This document shows, one piece after another, positions 32,771-40,246 of a DNA stretch of 64,000 nt. Origin of the DNA: JBBPZA01 sp038199375 (GTDB taxonomy: Bacteria; Actinomycetota; Thermoleophilia; Solirubrobacterales; Solirubrobacteraceae); contig JBBPZA010000114.1 in assembly GCA_038199375.1 (NCBI GenBank), forward strand, positions 1-64,000, in the 5' to 3' direction. Both the position numbers and the translations under genes were made by a program. Position 1 is the stretch's first letter. Every line of letters begins with the position of its first letter. Below the pieces are notes generated by a model that worked only from the letters and a program-made list of their open reading frames with translations, had not been told where the DNA came from and ran no database searches.

Positions 32771-33571
32771 GTGCTCGGAATCGCAACCGTGTTCGTCATC
32801 GCGGTCGTCTCCCTGCTCATCACGCGGGTGGCGACGCTCGCCTTCGTGCTGACCGGCATGTCGCGGGTGGCGGCGCGCTTCCAGGCGCGATCGGCGCTCT
32901 CGGGCACGGGCTTCACCACCACCGAGGCGGAGAGCGTGGTCAACCATCCCGTGCGCCGGCGGATCGTCATGGCGCTGATGCTGCTGGGCGGCGCGGGGAT
33001 CGCCACGACCGTCGCGTCGCTGATCATCGGTTTCGCCGACGCCACGCGCGGCGAAGCCTATGCCCGGCTGGGGATCCTCGCCCTGGCGCTGGTGGCGCTC
33101 CTGCTGGTCTCGCGCACGCGCTGGTTCAACCGGGCGCTGAGCCCCCTCCTCAGCCGCATCGTCAACCGCTACACCCACCTCGAGGCCCAGGACTACGCGG
33201 AGATGTTGCACCTCGGCGGCGAGTGGGGCATCGGCGAGGTCGCCGTCCGCCAGAGCGACTGGCTGGCCTGCGAGCGACTGCAGGACCTCGACCTGCGCGC
33301 CGAGGGGATCGCCGTCCTGGGCATCGAGCGCCCCGACGGCAGCTACTTCGGGGCGCCGCGCTTCGACACCCGCGTCGAGCCGGGCGACATCCTGCTGCTC
33401 TACGGGCGCCGGAGCCGCCTCAACGAGCTCGACGACCGGCCGGGAGGTCCGGAGGGCGATCGGGCCCACGCGGCGGCGGTCGCCGAAGAGCGGCGCCAAG
33501 CCGCCGGCGATCGCGCCGAGGACCTGCATCGCCATCAACCCTCGGGCGACCTCGGAGCCGCCCAAGGCTGA
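32771..33571 (+). CDS. Membrane protein with C-terminal TrkA-C (RCK_C) domain
   Basis: 266 residues from GTG. Hydrophobic segments at about 1-22, 55-85 and 90-115; SALSGTGFTTTEAESVVNHP in the first loop recalls the selectivity-filter-like segment of Trk/Ktr potassium transporters. Residues about 150-220 form a TrkA-C fold (IGEVAVRQSDWLACERLQDL through GDILLLYGRRSRL), which binds ligand to gate ion transport. A hydrophilic 45-residue tail follows. The protein is much shorter than Trk/Ktr transporters, so its exact function is uncertain. Confidence 0.65.
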   Translation: MLGIATVFVIAVVSLLITRVATLAFVLTGMSRVAARFQARSALSGTGFTTTEAESVVNHPVRRRIVMALMLLGGAGIATTVASLIIGFADATRGEAYARLGILALALVALLLVSRTRWFNRALSPLLSRIVNRYTHLEAQDYAEMLHLGGEWGIGEVAVRQSDWLACERLQDLDLRAEGIAVLGIERPDGSYFGAPRFDTRVEPGDILLLYGRRSRLNELDDRPGGPEGDRAHAAAVAEERRQAAGDRAEDLHRHQPSGDLGAAQG

Positions 33572-33589
33572 TGGCCGGGCTCGCAGGGC

Positions 33590-33790
33590 GCGGCTCGAGC
33601 TGCCGGCCGCGCCGGCCGCTCGACCGTTCCCCGCTCCTCCGGCTCCACTGCTCGGCCCGCTCGCGCACCTCGTCCGGGTCGCTGGGCGGCGAGTGCTTGG
33701 GTGGCGAGCCCGGTGTGTGCAGCAGGTGGTTGACGCTCTTGACGCCGGGAAGGCGAAACAGCTCCGTCTCGAGGATCAGCGGCGTCCCGG
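33590..33790 (-). other. Possible protein remnant between TrkA-C protein and response regulator
   Basis: On the minus strand this gap reads GTPLILETELFRLPGVKSVN followed by H-L-L-H-T-P, which looks like a BON-type or membrane-protein tail. No start codon precedes it, and it runs directly out of the neighbouring response-regulator stop region. The resemblance is weak. It could be a decayed gene or chance. Confidence 0.2.
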
Positions 33791-33798
33791 TAGCTAGC

Positions 33799-34437
33799 CT
33801 AGGCGAGCAGGCCCATTCGCTGCGCCCGCTGGACCGCCTCGGCGCGGTTGCGCACGTCGAGCTTCCGGTAGAGCGCGCTGGTGTACTCCTTGACGGTGTG
33901 GGGGGAGAGGTGCAGCGCGGCGGCGATCTCGCGGTTGGTAGCGCCGCCCGCGACGAGGTCGAGGACCTCCTGCTCGCGCGAGGAGAGCGGACTGGCGCTG
34001 CCGTCCGCCGCCGGAGGGAAGACGGTCAGCCCCTCGCTCACCTTCTGGACGGCACGGGCGATGTCGTCGGCCGGCCAGTCCTTCGGGATGAAACCCGAGG
34101 CGCCGGCCGCTTTGGCCGAGCCGGGCGAGATCCCGCCCGCGCCGGAGATGAGCAGCACCCGGGTCATGGGTGAGCGCTTGCGCAGCTGCTCGCAGATCTC
34201 CGGCCCGGACTCCGAGCCGATGAACAGGTCGACCAGCGCCACGTGGGGCTCGTAGCGGGCCGCCAGCGCGTAGGCCTCCTCGCCGCGACGCGCGCTGAGG
34301 CACCGCTCGACCCAGGGTTGGCTGGCGAGCATCAGCCGGAAGCCCCAGTGCACGACGTCGTGATCGTCGACGACCAGGATCCGCAGCATCCGGGAGCCAT
34401 CGGCCCGCCAATCGTCGTCCTGTGCCGGCTTGCTCAC
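33799..34437 (-). CDS. LuxR/NarL-family response regulator
   Basis: About 212 residues. The receiver domain has RILVVDDHD and the phospho-acceptor in HVALVDLFIG, LLISGAGG and FIPKDW (conserved Lys). The output domain is SPLSSREQEVLDLVAGG followed by TNREIAAALHLSPHTVKEY, a LuxR HTH. I chose GTG 34437 because it overlaps the TGA of the upstream sensor kinase (GTGA); ATG 34389 is an alternative with no linker. Pairs with that kinase. Likely target is unknown, but the divergent carboxylase operon is a candidate. Confidence 0.87.
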   Translation of the reverse strand: MSKPAQDDDWRADGSRMLRILVVDDHDVVHWGFRLMLASQPWVERCLSARRGEEAYALAARYEPHVALVDLFIGSESGPEICEQLRKRSPMTRVLLISGAGGISPGSAKAAGASGFIPKDWPADDIARAVQKVSEGLTVFPPAADGSASPLSSREQEVLDLVAGGATNREIAAALHLSPHTVKEYTSALYRKLDVRNRAEAVQRAQRMGLLA

Positions 34438-35561
34438 TGCTTGCCGTCTTGGGGCACCACGAGGCGGACCTGCCACCCCTCGTCGCCTCGATTGCCGAAC
34501 TCCACCAGGCCGCCGGCCTGAAGCGCCTCGAAGCTTGCCAGGCGCAGGCCCATGCCCGGGTGGGGATTGCTGTCGGCCTTGACCCCGTCGTTGGTGATCT
34601 GCAGTACGAAGGTGTCCTCGGTGCGAGCGGTCCGTACCCCGACGCGCGTCGGCCTGGAATGCTTGTGGGCGTTGCGCACGGCCTCGGCGAGCACCGACTG
34701 CGCCAGCGGCTCGAGCGCGGCGGGGACCTCGATCCCGTCTCCCTCGTGGAGAAGGCCGAGATCGGGGTGTTGCCGTGCCAGACGCTCGATCTCCTGCGCC
34801 AGGGTGGTGTTGGTCTCTGCGGCGCTGCGGCCGAGCGGCCGCTGGATGGCGACCCGCAGGTCCGCCAGCGCGACCTGGACCTCCTCGGCGGCGCGGGCGC
34901 GGGCCTCGGGATCGAGCTCGTGGTCACCCGACAGGGCGAGCGAGACTCCGAAGAGCCGCTGAATGACGCGTTCGTGGACCTCGCGCGCGAGGTCGATGCG
35001 CTCCTCGAGCTGGCGTGCCTTCTCCTGCTGGCGAGTGGCGACGCGGGCCATCGAGGCGAGCGCGGCGGTCTTGCCCAGGATCCACAGGAGGTCGCGCTCG
35101 GCGTCGCCCATCGGCTCGGCGGTGCCGCCGCGGTCGGCGAGGATCACCCCGATCCAGCGCCCGCGGGCGCTCATCGGCGAGCAGACGACCGTCGTGGTGC
35201 CCAGCTGTCGCACGTACTCGACCGGCAGCTGGTCCTCGAGGTCGTGGGTGCTCTCCACCACGCGGTCGGTCTCGAGCGCGTGGCGGGCCAGCTTGGCCGA
35301 CTCGACGGTGAAGAAGTCGTGCGCGAAGAGCGAGACGTCGATGCGAAAGCTCCCGGCCGCCCGGACGCGCCTGCGCGCCGAGTCGTAGCGGAAGATCACC
35401 GCCCGCGTGAGCGAGGTGACCTCGCAGACCACCTCGCACAGCCTGTCGTAGAAGTCGTCCTCGTTGGGGTCGAGCTCGCCCTTGGCCAGCACCTCCGCCA
35501 CGTGCTCGATCGCCCCCACCTGGGTTGACGAGAGCGGCCTGTTCTCGTGCTCGGTGGACAT
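34434..35561 (-). CDS. Cytosolic GAF-domain sensor histidine kinase (HisKA_3 type)
   Basis: 375 residues from ATG 35561. Residues about 35-190 form a GAF-like sensory domain (AVIFRYDSARRRV, TTTVVCSPMSARGRWIGVIL). LAREVHERVIQRLFGVSLAL is the HisKA_3 dimerisation box with the phospho-His. LAEAVRNAHKHSRPTRVGV and PGMGLRLASFEAL supply the N and G boxes of the ATPase. No membrane segment, so it senses a cytosolic signal. It is translationally coupled to the LuxR-type regulator and divergent from the carboxylase gene across about 160 bases. Confidence 0.87.
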   Translation of the reverse strand: MSTEHENRPLSSTQVGAIEHVAEVLAKGELDPNEDDFYDRLCEVVCEVTSLTRAVIFRYDSARRRVRAAGSFRIDVSLFAHDFFTVESAKLARHALETDRVVESTHDLEDQLPVEYVRQLGTTTVVCSPMSARGRWIGVILADRGGTAEPMGDAERDLLWILGKTAALASMARVATRQQEKARQLEERIDLAREVHERVIQRLFGVSLALSGDHELDPEARARAAEEVQVALADLRVAIQRPLGRSAAETNTTLAQEIERLARQHPDLGLLHEGDGIEVPAALEPLAQSVLAEAVRNAHKHSRPTRVGVRTARTEDTFVLQITNDGVKADSNPHPGMGLRLASFEALQAGGLVEFGNRGDEGWQVRLVVPQDGKQ

Positions 35562-35720
35562 CTCGCTACTGAGGTTGGCAGACCGGTCAGCCGCCCGCCT
35601 GCCTGCGTACTCTGAAGCGCCCCCCGGTAGGGGGGTTTCCCCGCGCTTTCCCCCGCCGGACGGGGGGAATCGAGCCGGGGCGCCGATGAGATGCACGGTG
35701 GACCGGCAAGAGTGCGGGGG

Positions 35721-37172
35721 ATGGCCCTCGCCCTTGCACCAAGACCCGACGAACGCCTGTCACCGCTCGAGCGCCTCGAGGTGCTCTGCGATCCGGGCTC
35801 TCTGAGCCTGCTGCGCACCGACGTGCTCTCGCGGCGGATGGGCGAGAAGGCACGCGCCGGAGACGGCGTGCTGGCAGGCAGCGGGCGGGTCGACGGCCGC
35901 CCGGTGTTCTGCTTTGCCCAGGATCCGTCGTTCGCCGGCGGCTCACTGGGTCAGGCCCATGCCGACACCGTCGTGCAGGTCCTCCAGCTCGCCGAGCGCA
36001 CGCGCGTGCCGGTGATCGGCTTCGTCGAGTCGGCGGGCGCGCGAATGCAGGAGGGGCTCGCCGCGCTCGCCGGGTACGGGCGGATCTTCCGCGAGCACGT
36101 CGCGCTTTCGGGACTGGTCCCCCAGATCTCGGTGATCTGCGGCCCTTCGGCGGGCGGCGGCTCCTACGCGCCCGCCCTGACCGACTTCGTGATCATGACC
36201 GAGAACGCCAGCATGTTCCTCACCGGGCCGGGCATCGTGGCGCAGGTCACCGGCGAGGACGTCGACGCGGCCACCCTGGGCGGCCCGAAGGTGCAGGGAA
36301 AGAACGGCGTCTGTCATCTCGTCGCACCGACCGAGGTCGACGCGGCGCTGCTGGCGCGCGACCTGCTCGACTATCTGCCCCAGAACACGTCCGAGCCCGT
36401 TCAGCGCTGGCCCGCGGCAGCTCCTCCCAAGGGCGCGCCCGACGCGACCGTGCCGGCGGAGGCCCGTCGGGTCTACGACGTCCGCGACGTTGCCCGCTCG
36501 ATCGTGGACGGCGGCCGGCTGCTCGAGATCTCCCCCCGCTACGCGCGCAACATCGTCTGCGCGCTTGGCCGGCTGGACGGGCGCGCGGTCGGCGTCATCG
36601 CCAACCAGCCGCGTCATCTCGGCGGCGTGCTCGACAGCGACGCCTCGCAGAAGGGCGCCCGCTTCGTGCGTACCTGCAACATCTTCGGCCTTCCGCTCGT
36701 CGTCCTCGTCGACACGCCGGGCTTTCTCCCGGGCACCAAGCAGGAGCGCCTCGGGGTGATCCGCCATGGCGCCAAGCTCGTGCACGCCTTCGCCGAGGCC
36801 GATGTCCCGCGCGTGACCGTGCTGCTGCGAAAGGCCTTCGGCGGCGCCTTCATCGCGATGAACGCCAAGGACCTCGGGGCCGATTTCGTCTTCGCCTGGC
36901 CCTCGGCGCAGCTCGGAGTGATGGGCTCCAAGCAGGCGGTCGGCATCATCCACCGGCGCGAGATCGGGGCTGCCGACGACCCGGCGCAAGCCTCTGACGA
37001 GCTTGCCGCCGCCTACAGCGAAACGCACCTGAGCCCGACCGCGGCAAGCGCGGACGGCTATGTTGACGAGGTGATCGCGCCATCGGAGACACGTGCGCGG
37101 GTCGCCGCCGTCCTTGCCAGCCTGGAGAGCGCGCCCCGCCGTCGTCGCCAGGCGGGTAACCTTCCTCTGTGA
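35721..37172 (+). CDS. Acyl-CoA carboxylase beta (carboxyltransferase) subunit
   Basis: About 483 residues from ATG 35721 (ATG 35691 would add ten). N-terminal and C-terminal crotonase-like halves are both present: VIGFVESAGARMQEGLAALA, ICGPSAGGGSYAPALTDFVI, then GVIANQPRHLGGVLDSDAS, LVDTPGFLPGTKQE and FGGAFIAMNAKDLGAD. This is the propionyl/acetyl-CoA carboxylase type, which transfers CO2 from biotin to an acyl-CoA. The biotin carboxylase and carrier subunits are not in the window. It is coupled by GTGA to the following reductase-like gene. Confidence 0.88.
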   Translation: MALALAPRPDERLSPLERLEVLCDPGSLSLLRTDVLSRRMGEKARAGDGVLAGSGRVDGRPVFCFAQDPSFAGGSLGQAHADTVVQVLQLAERTRVPVIGFVESAGARMQEGLAALAGYGRIFREHVALSGLVPQISVICGPSAGGGSYAPALTDFVIMTENASMFLTGPGIVAQVTGEDVDAATLGGPKVQGKNGVCHLVAPTEVDAALLARDLLDYLPQNTSEPVQRWPAAAPPKGAPDATVPAEARRVYDVRDVARSIVDGGRLLEISPRYARNIVCALGRLDGRAVGVIANQPRHLGGVLDSDASQKGARFVRTCNIFGLPLVVLVDTPGFLPGTKQERLGVIRHGAKLVHAFAEADVPRVTVLLRKAFGGAFIAMNAKDLGADFVFAWPSAQLGVMGSKQAVGIIHRREIGAADDPAQASDELAAAYSETHLSPTAASADGYVDEVIAPSETRARVAAVLASLESAPRRRRQAGNLPL

Positions 37173-38281
37173 CCTCGGTCGACGACACCGTGGTGCTCAC
37201 CGGGGCCACCGGCTTCCTGGGCATGGAGGTGCTTGCGCGCCTACTCGAGCAGACCGACTGCGAGGTCATCGCGCTTGTCCGCGCGGGCGACGGCGACGAA
37301 GCCGCTGCGCGCATCGACACCGTGCTCGGCCAGCTCTACGACGACCCGCCCGCGGGCGCTCGCGAGCGAATCCGTGGGGTGCCGGGCGACGTGGCCACCG
37401 AGGACTTCGGCCTGAGCGCGGACGATCGCTCGGAGATCGTCGCCTCGGCCCGCAGCGTGATCCACTGCGCCGCGTCGATCCAGTTCGAGCTGCCGCTGGA
37501 GGAGGCGCGGGAGATCAATACGGCCGGCACCAAGCGCATGCTCGAGCTCGCCGGAGAGCTCGAGGACGTGCGACGCGTGATCCACGTCTCCACGGCCTAC
37601 GTCGCCGGCCGCCACGAGGGCACCTTCCACGAAGACGACCTCGACGAGGGCCAGGAGTTCCGCAACAGCTACGAGCAGTCGAAGTACGAGGGCGAGCTCG
37701 CCGCGCGGGCAGCCGACCTGCCGCTGGTGACGGCCCGGCCCAGCATCGTCGTCGGCGCCCGCCACACCGGCTGGACGCCTGCCTTCAACGTCATCTACTG
37801 GCCGCTCCAAGCCTTCGCGCGGGGGTTGCTCAAGGAGGTTCCCGCCGATCCCGAGGGAATAGTCGACATCGTTCCGATCGACTACGTGGCCGACGGGATC
37901 GTGCACCTGCTCGGGATGCCGGAGGTTCCCGGCACCGTCGCTCTGGTCGCCGGCAAGCGCGCCGCGTCCAACTTGCAGCTGATCGAGACCGCGTGCCGCG
38001 AGCTCGACCGCGACCCCCCAAAGCTGAACGCCGACGCGACGATGGCGGGCGAGGGCGCGACGTTCCTGCCCTACTTCGCCGTCACCACGCGCTTCGACGA
38101 CCGCAACGCGCGGGAGGCGCTCGAGCCGGCCGGGATCGAGATGGAGGATCTCGACGACTACTTCCCGGCCGTGATCGACTACGCGCTGCGGGCGAAGTGG
38201 GGCAAGGCAGGCATCACCCGCGAGGCCGCGCAGCGCGCGAGCGAGGAGCAGGGCGTCGAGGCGGACGCAAGCTCCGGCTGA
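37169..38281 (+). CDS. NAD_binding_4 (fatty acyl-CoA reductase-like) SDR protein
   Basis: 370 residues. VVLTGATGFLGMEVLARLLE is the TGxxGxxG nucleotide site. VIHCAASIQFELPLEEAREI, VIHVSTAYVAGRHEGTFHED and SYEQSKYEGELAAR (Y-x-x-x-K) follow the PF07993 pattern used by acyl-CoA reductases and carboxylic-acid reductase tails. Start is GTG 37169, overlapping the stop of the carboxylase by four bases. Expected reaction is NAD(P)H reduction or oxidation of a thioester or lipid alcohol; the coupling to a carboxylase suggests lipid metabolism. Confidence 0.82.
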   Translation: MTSVDDTVVLTGATGFLGMEVLARLLEQTDCEVIALVRAGDGDEAAARIDTVLGQLYDDPPAGARERIRGVPGDVATEDFGLSADDRSEIVASARSVIHCAASIQFELPLEEAREINTAGTKRMLELAGELEDVRRVIHVSTAYVAGRHEGTFHEDDLDEGQEFRNSYEQSKYEGELAARAADLPLVTARPSIVVGARHTGWTPAFNVIYWPLQAFARGLLKEVPADPEGIVDIVPIDYVADGIVHLLGMPEVPGTVALVAGKRAASNLQLIETACRELDRDPPKLNADATMAGEGATFLPYFAVTTRFDDRNAREALEPAGIEMEDLDDYFPAVIDYALRAKWGKAGITREAAQRASEEQGVEADASSG

Positions 38282-38303
38282 GCAGCGCCCGCGCCCGAAA
38301 CGC

Positions 38304-38975
38304 TCAGGCCGCGAAGAGCGTGAGGTCGGGCTCGCGCTCCCCGCGCAGGAGCTCGAGGTCGACCTCGACGCAGGCTATGCCCCGCGCGGTGGCGAGCACG
38401 CGCGCCTGAGGCTTGAGGACCTGAGCGGCGAGGATCCCCCGGCAGCTCCCGAGCGCCGGATCGAGGCGGATGCGCTCCAGGTAGCGCGAGAGCTGCTCGA
38501 CCGCGTCGATCGTCCCGACGCGCTTGATCTCGACCGCCACCCAGTCGTCATCGCCGTCGCGGCACATGAGGTCGACGGGACCGATGTCGGTGGGCCACTC
38601 GCGCCGCACGAGCCGGAAGCCCTCGCCGCACCACCCGGGAGCGGCGGCCAGCAGCTCCTGGAGGTGCGACTCCACGCCGTCCTTCTCGAGGTCGGCCGTG
38701 GAGTCGGGCATGTCGTGGGTCACGTCGGAGAGGACCTCGAGGATGTCGATCTCAAGGCGATCCTCGCCCTTGACCTTGCGCACGACGATCCTGCCGGCCT
38801 CCTCCTCGACCACCGCAGGCGGGGTCATCCAGTTCAGCGGCTTGTAGCCGCCGGCGTCCGCGTGCACCAGCACCGATCCGTCGGCCTTGAGCATGAGGAG
38901 GCGCAGCGCCTCGGGCAGGCGAGCGGAGAGGCGGCCGGAGTAGCGGACCTCGCAGCGGGCGACGATGAGGCGCAT
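38304..38975 (-). CDS. nucS: Endonuclease NucS (EndoMS), mismatch-specific
   Basis: 223 residues from ATG 38975. MRLIVARCEVRYSGRLSARL starts the N-terminal DNA-binding domain. The nuclease domain carries the catalytic set IGPVDLMCRDGDDDWVAVEI followed by K-R-V-G, and LSRYLERIRLDPALGSCRGI. NucS cuts both strands at mismatches and substitutes for MutS/MutL repair in many actinobacteria and archaea, often helped by the sliding clamp. The end DLTLFAA ends in a short hydrophobic tail that may bind the clamp. Length is normal. Confidence 0.92.
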   Translation of the reverse strand: MRLIVARCEVRYSGRLSARLPEALRLLMLKADGSVLVHADAGGYKPLNWMTPPAVVEEEAGRIVVRKVKGEDRLEIDILEVLSDVTHDMPDSTADLEKDGVESHLQELLAAAPGWCGEGFRLVRREWPTDIGPVDLMCRDGDDDWVAVEIKRVGTIDAVEQLSRYLERIRLDPALGSCRGILAAQVLKPQARVLATARGIACVEVDLELLRGEREPDLTLFAA

Positions 38976-39073
38976 CGGAGGAGGAAGGCTATGCGCCCGG
39001 CCGGACCACTTCTCCGACGGTGCACGCGTGCCGCCGCACGGAACGGCGGTGCGACGGCGCGCGTGCGAAAGGG

Positions 39074-39120
39074 CCGAGGGGTGGACACGGGGGACCCAAT
39101 CTCCGAAGCCGACCCCTCGG
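39074..39120. repeat. Perfect 9-bp inverted repeat upstream of nucS
   Basis: CCGAGGGGT (39074-39082) is matched exactly in reverse by ACCCCTCGG (39112-39120), 29 bases apart. It lies about 100 bases upstream of the nucS start and 120 bases beyond the end of the CHAD gene. It could be an operator, a terminator stem with a long loop, or chance in GC-rich DNA. Confidence 0.4.
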
Positions 39121-39238
39121 CGGCGTGACAATGGATACCCGCGACCCCTACGGCCCCAAACCGACAATTTCCGGAGAGGTGAGCCGAAAAGCCCCGGGTG
39201 CGCCGCCCCGTGGTGGAGGAACGTCAGCCGGGCCGCTT

Positions 39239-40165
39239 TCAGGCGGAGGACGCTGCTCGGGGCAGGCGGGCGTCTTTGGCATAGGCGCGGTGGCGGCGGA
39301 CGTAGGCCTTGGGGCGCTCGGCGTACACGCGGAGGCCGATGGCGAGTGCTGCGTCGACGAGCTCTTTCCGGCGGCGCTCGACGAGCTCGAGAAGCGGATC
39401 GAGGTCGGTGGCGATCAGGGCGCGTACCGACTCGTCGGAGCGCAGCGCCGCCCCGAGGTTGGCAAGGTCCTGGTCATCGCCCAGCAGGTCGGAGAGCTCG
39501 TCGAGCTCGTCGGCCTGGGCCGCCATCATCCCGCTCCACAGTGGGTTCAGCACGCGCTGGTGGTACCACAGGTCCTTCACGCGCTTGCGCCACTCGTGGA
39601 GGTGCTCGTCGGTCGGATCGCGCCGGGCGAGGGCGAAGGTGTCGCGACCGTCGCCGTAGGAGCGTGCGAGGCCGGGCTCGATGGCTTCCCAGCCATCCGC
39701 CTTCCCGGCCCAGCGATCGAGGGCCTCCCTGGCCTGTTCGACCTCGGCGGCTGTGGCCGCGGCAGCGGCCTGCAGCGGCGCATCGCCGTCGGCGGCCGGG
39801 GCGCCGGTGCCGACGGCGTCGCGAACGTGCTTGAAGGCGGCCTCCGAGAGCTGCCCCGCGAAGCGGTCGGCGAGTCCGTCGACGGTCTGCACCGCGACTT
39901 GGGCGTCGCGGAGGCTCGCCAGCGTCCGCCCCGCCTCACGCAGGCGGACGTTCTCCTCTCGGAAGACGCGCTTGGGAATCGACTCGCGAACGAGCCGCAG
40001 CAGCGCGCGCTCCTTCTTCAGGCTCTTGCGCGCCTCGTGCACGGCGGTGACCGGGTTCTCCGCGAGCCCGTCGCGCAGCTGCCCGAGCGCCGCATGGAGC
40101 TCTTCCTCGGCGATCCGGTGAATCCCCTCGCCAACGCCTTCTTTCTCCTCGAGTCGGTAGGCCAT
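39239..40165 (-). CDS. CHAD-domain protein
   Basis: 308 residues from ATG 40165; the longer open frame upstream reads through the divergent promoter region. AVHEARKSLKKERALLRLVR and LHEWRKRVKDLWYHQRVL are the paired His/Arg/Lys-rich helices of the CHAD domain, occurring as two repeats. CHAD proteins bind inorganic polyphosphate; no CYTH triphosphatase is fused or adjacent. It is divergent from the helicase gene of the defence-like operon and shares its 81-base upstream gap. Confidence 0.87.
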   Translation of the reverse strand: MAYRLEEKEGVGEGIHRIAEEELHAALGQLRDGLAENPVTAVHEARKSLKKERALLRLVRESIPKRVFREENVRLREAGRTLASLRDAQVAVQTVDGLADRFAGQLSEAAFKHVRDAVGTGAPAADGDAPLQAAAAATAAEVEQAREALDRWAGKADGWEAIEPGLARSYGDGRDTFALARRDPTDEHLHEWRKRVKDLWYHQRVLNPLWSGMMAAQADELDELSDLLGDDQDLANLGAALRSDESVRALIATDLDPLLELVERRRKELVDAALAIGLRVYAERPKAYVRRHRAYAKDARLPRAASSA

Positions 40166-40246
40166 CGAAACGAAGGTACCAGGAGGGCGAGAACGCTGGC
40201 GCGCCCCGTCAGCTACCGTCCAACGTCCGCCACGCGCGGTCTGCCG
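40166..40246. promoter_or_regulatory. Divergent promoter gap for CHAD gene and six-gene operon
   Basis: 81 bases between the two divergent starts must hold both promoters. I see no strong -35/-10 pair. It is the only gap from which the whole operon 40247-50879 can be driven, since all later junctions overlap. Confidence 0.4.
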
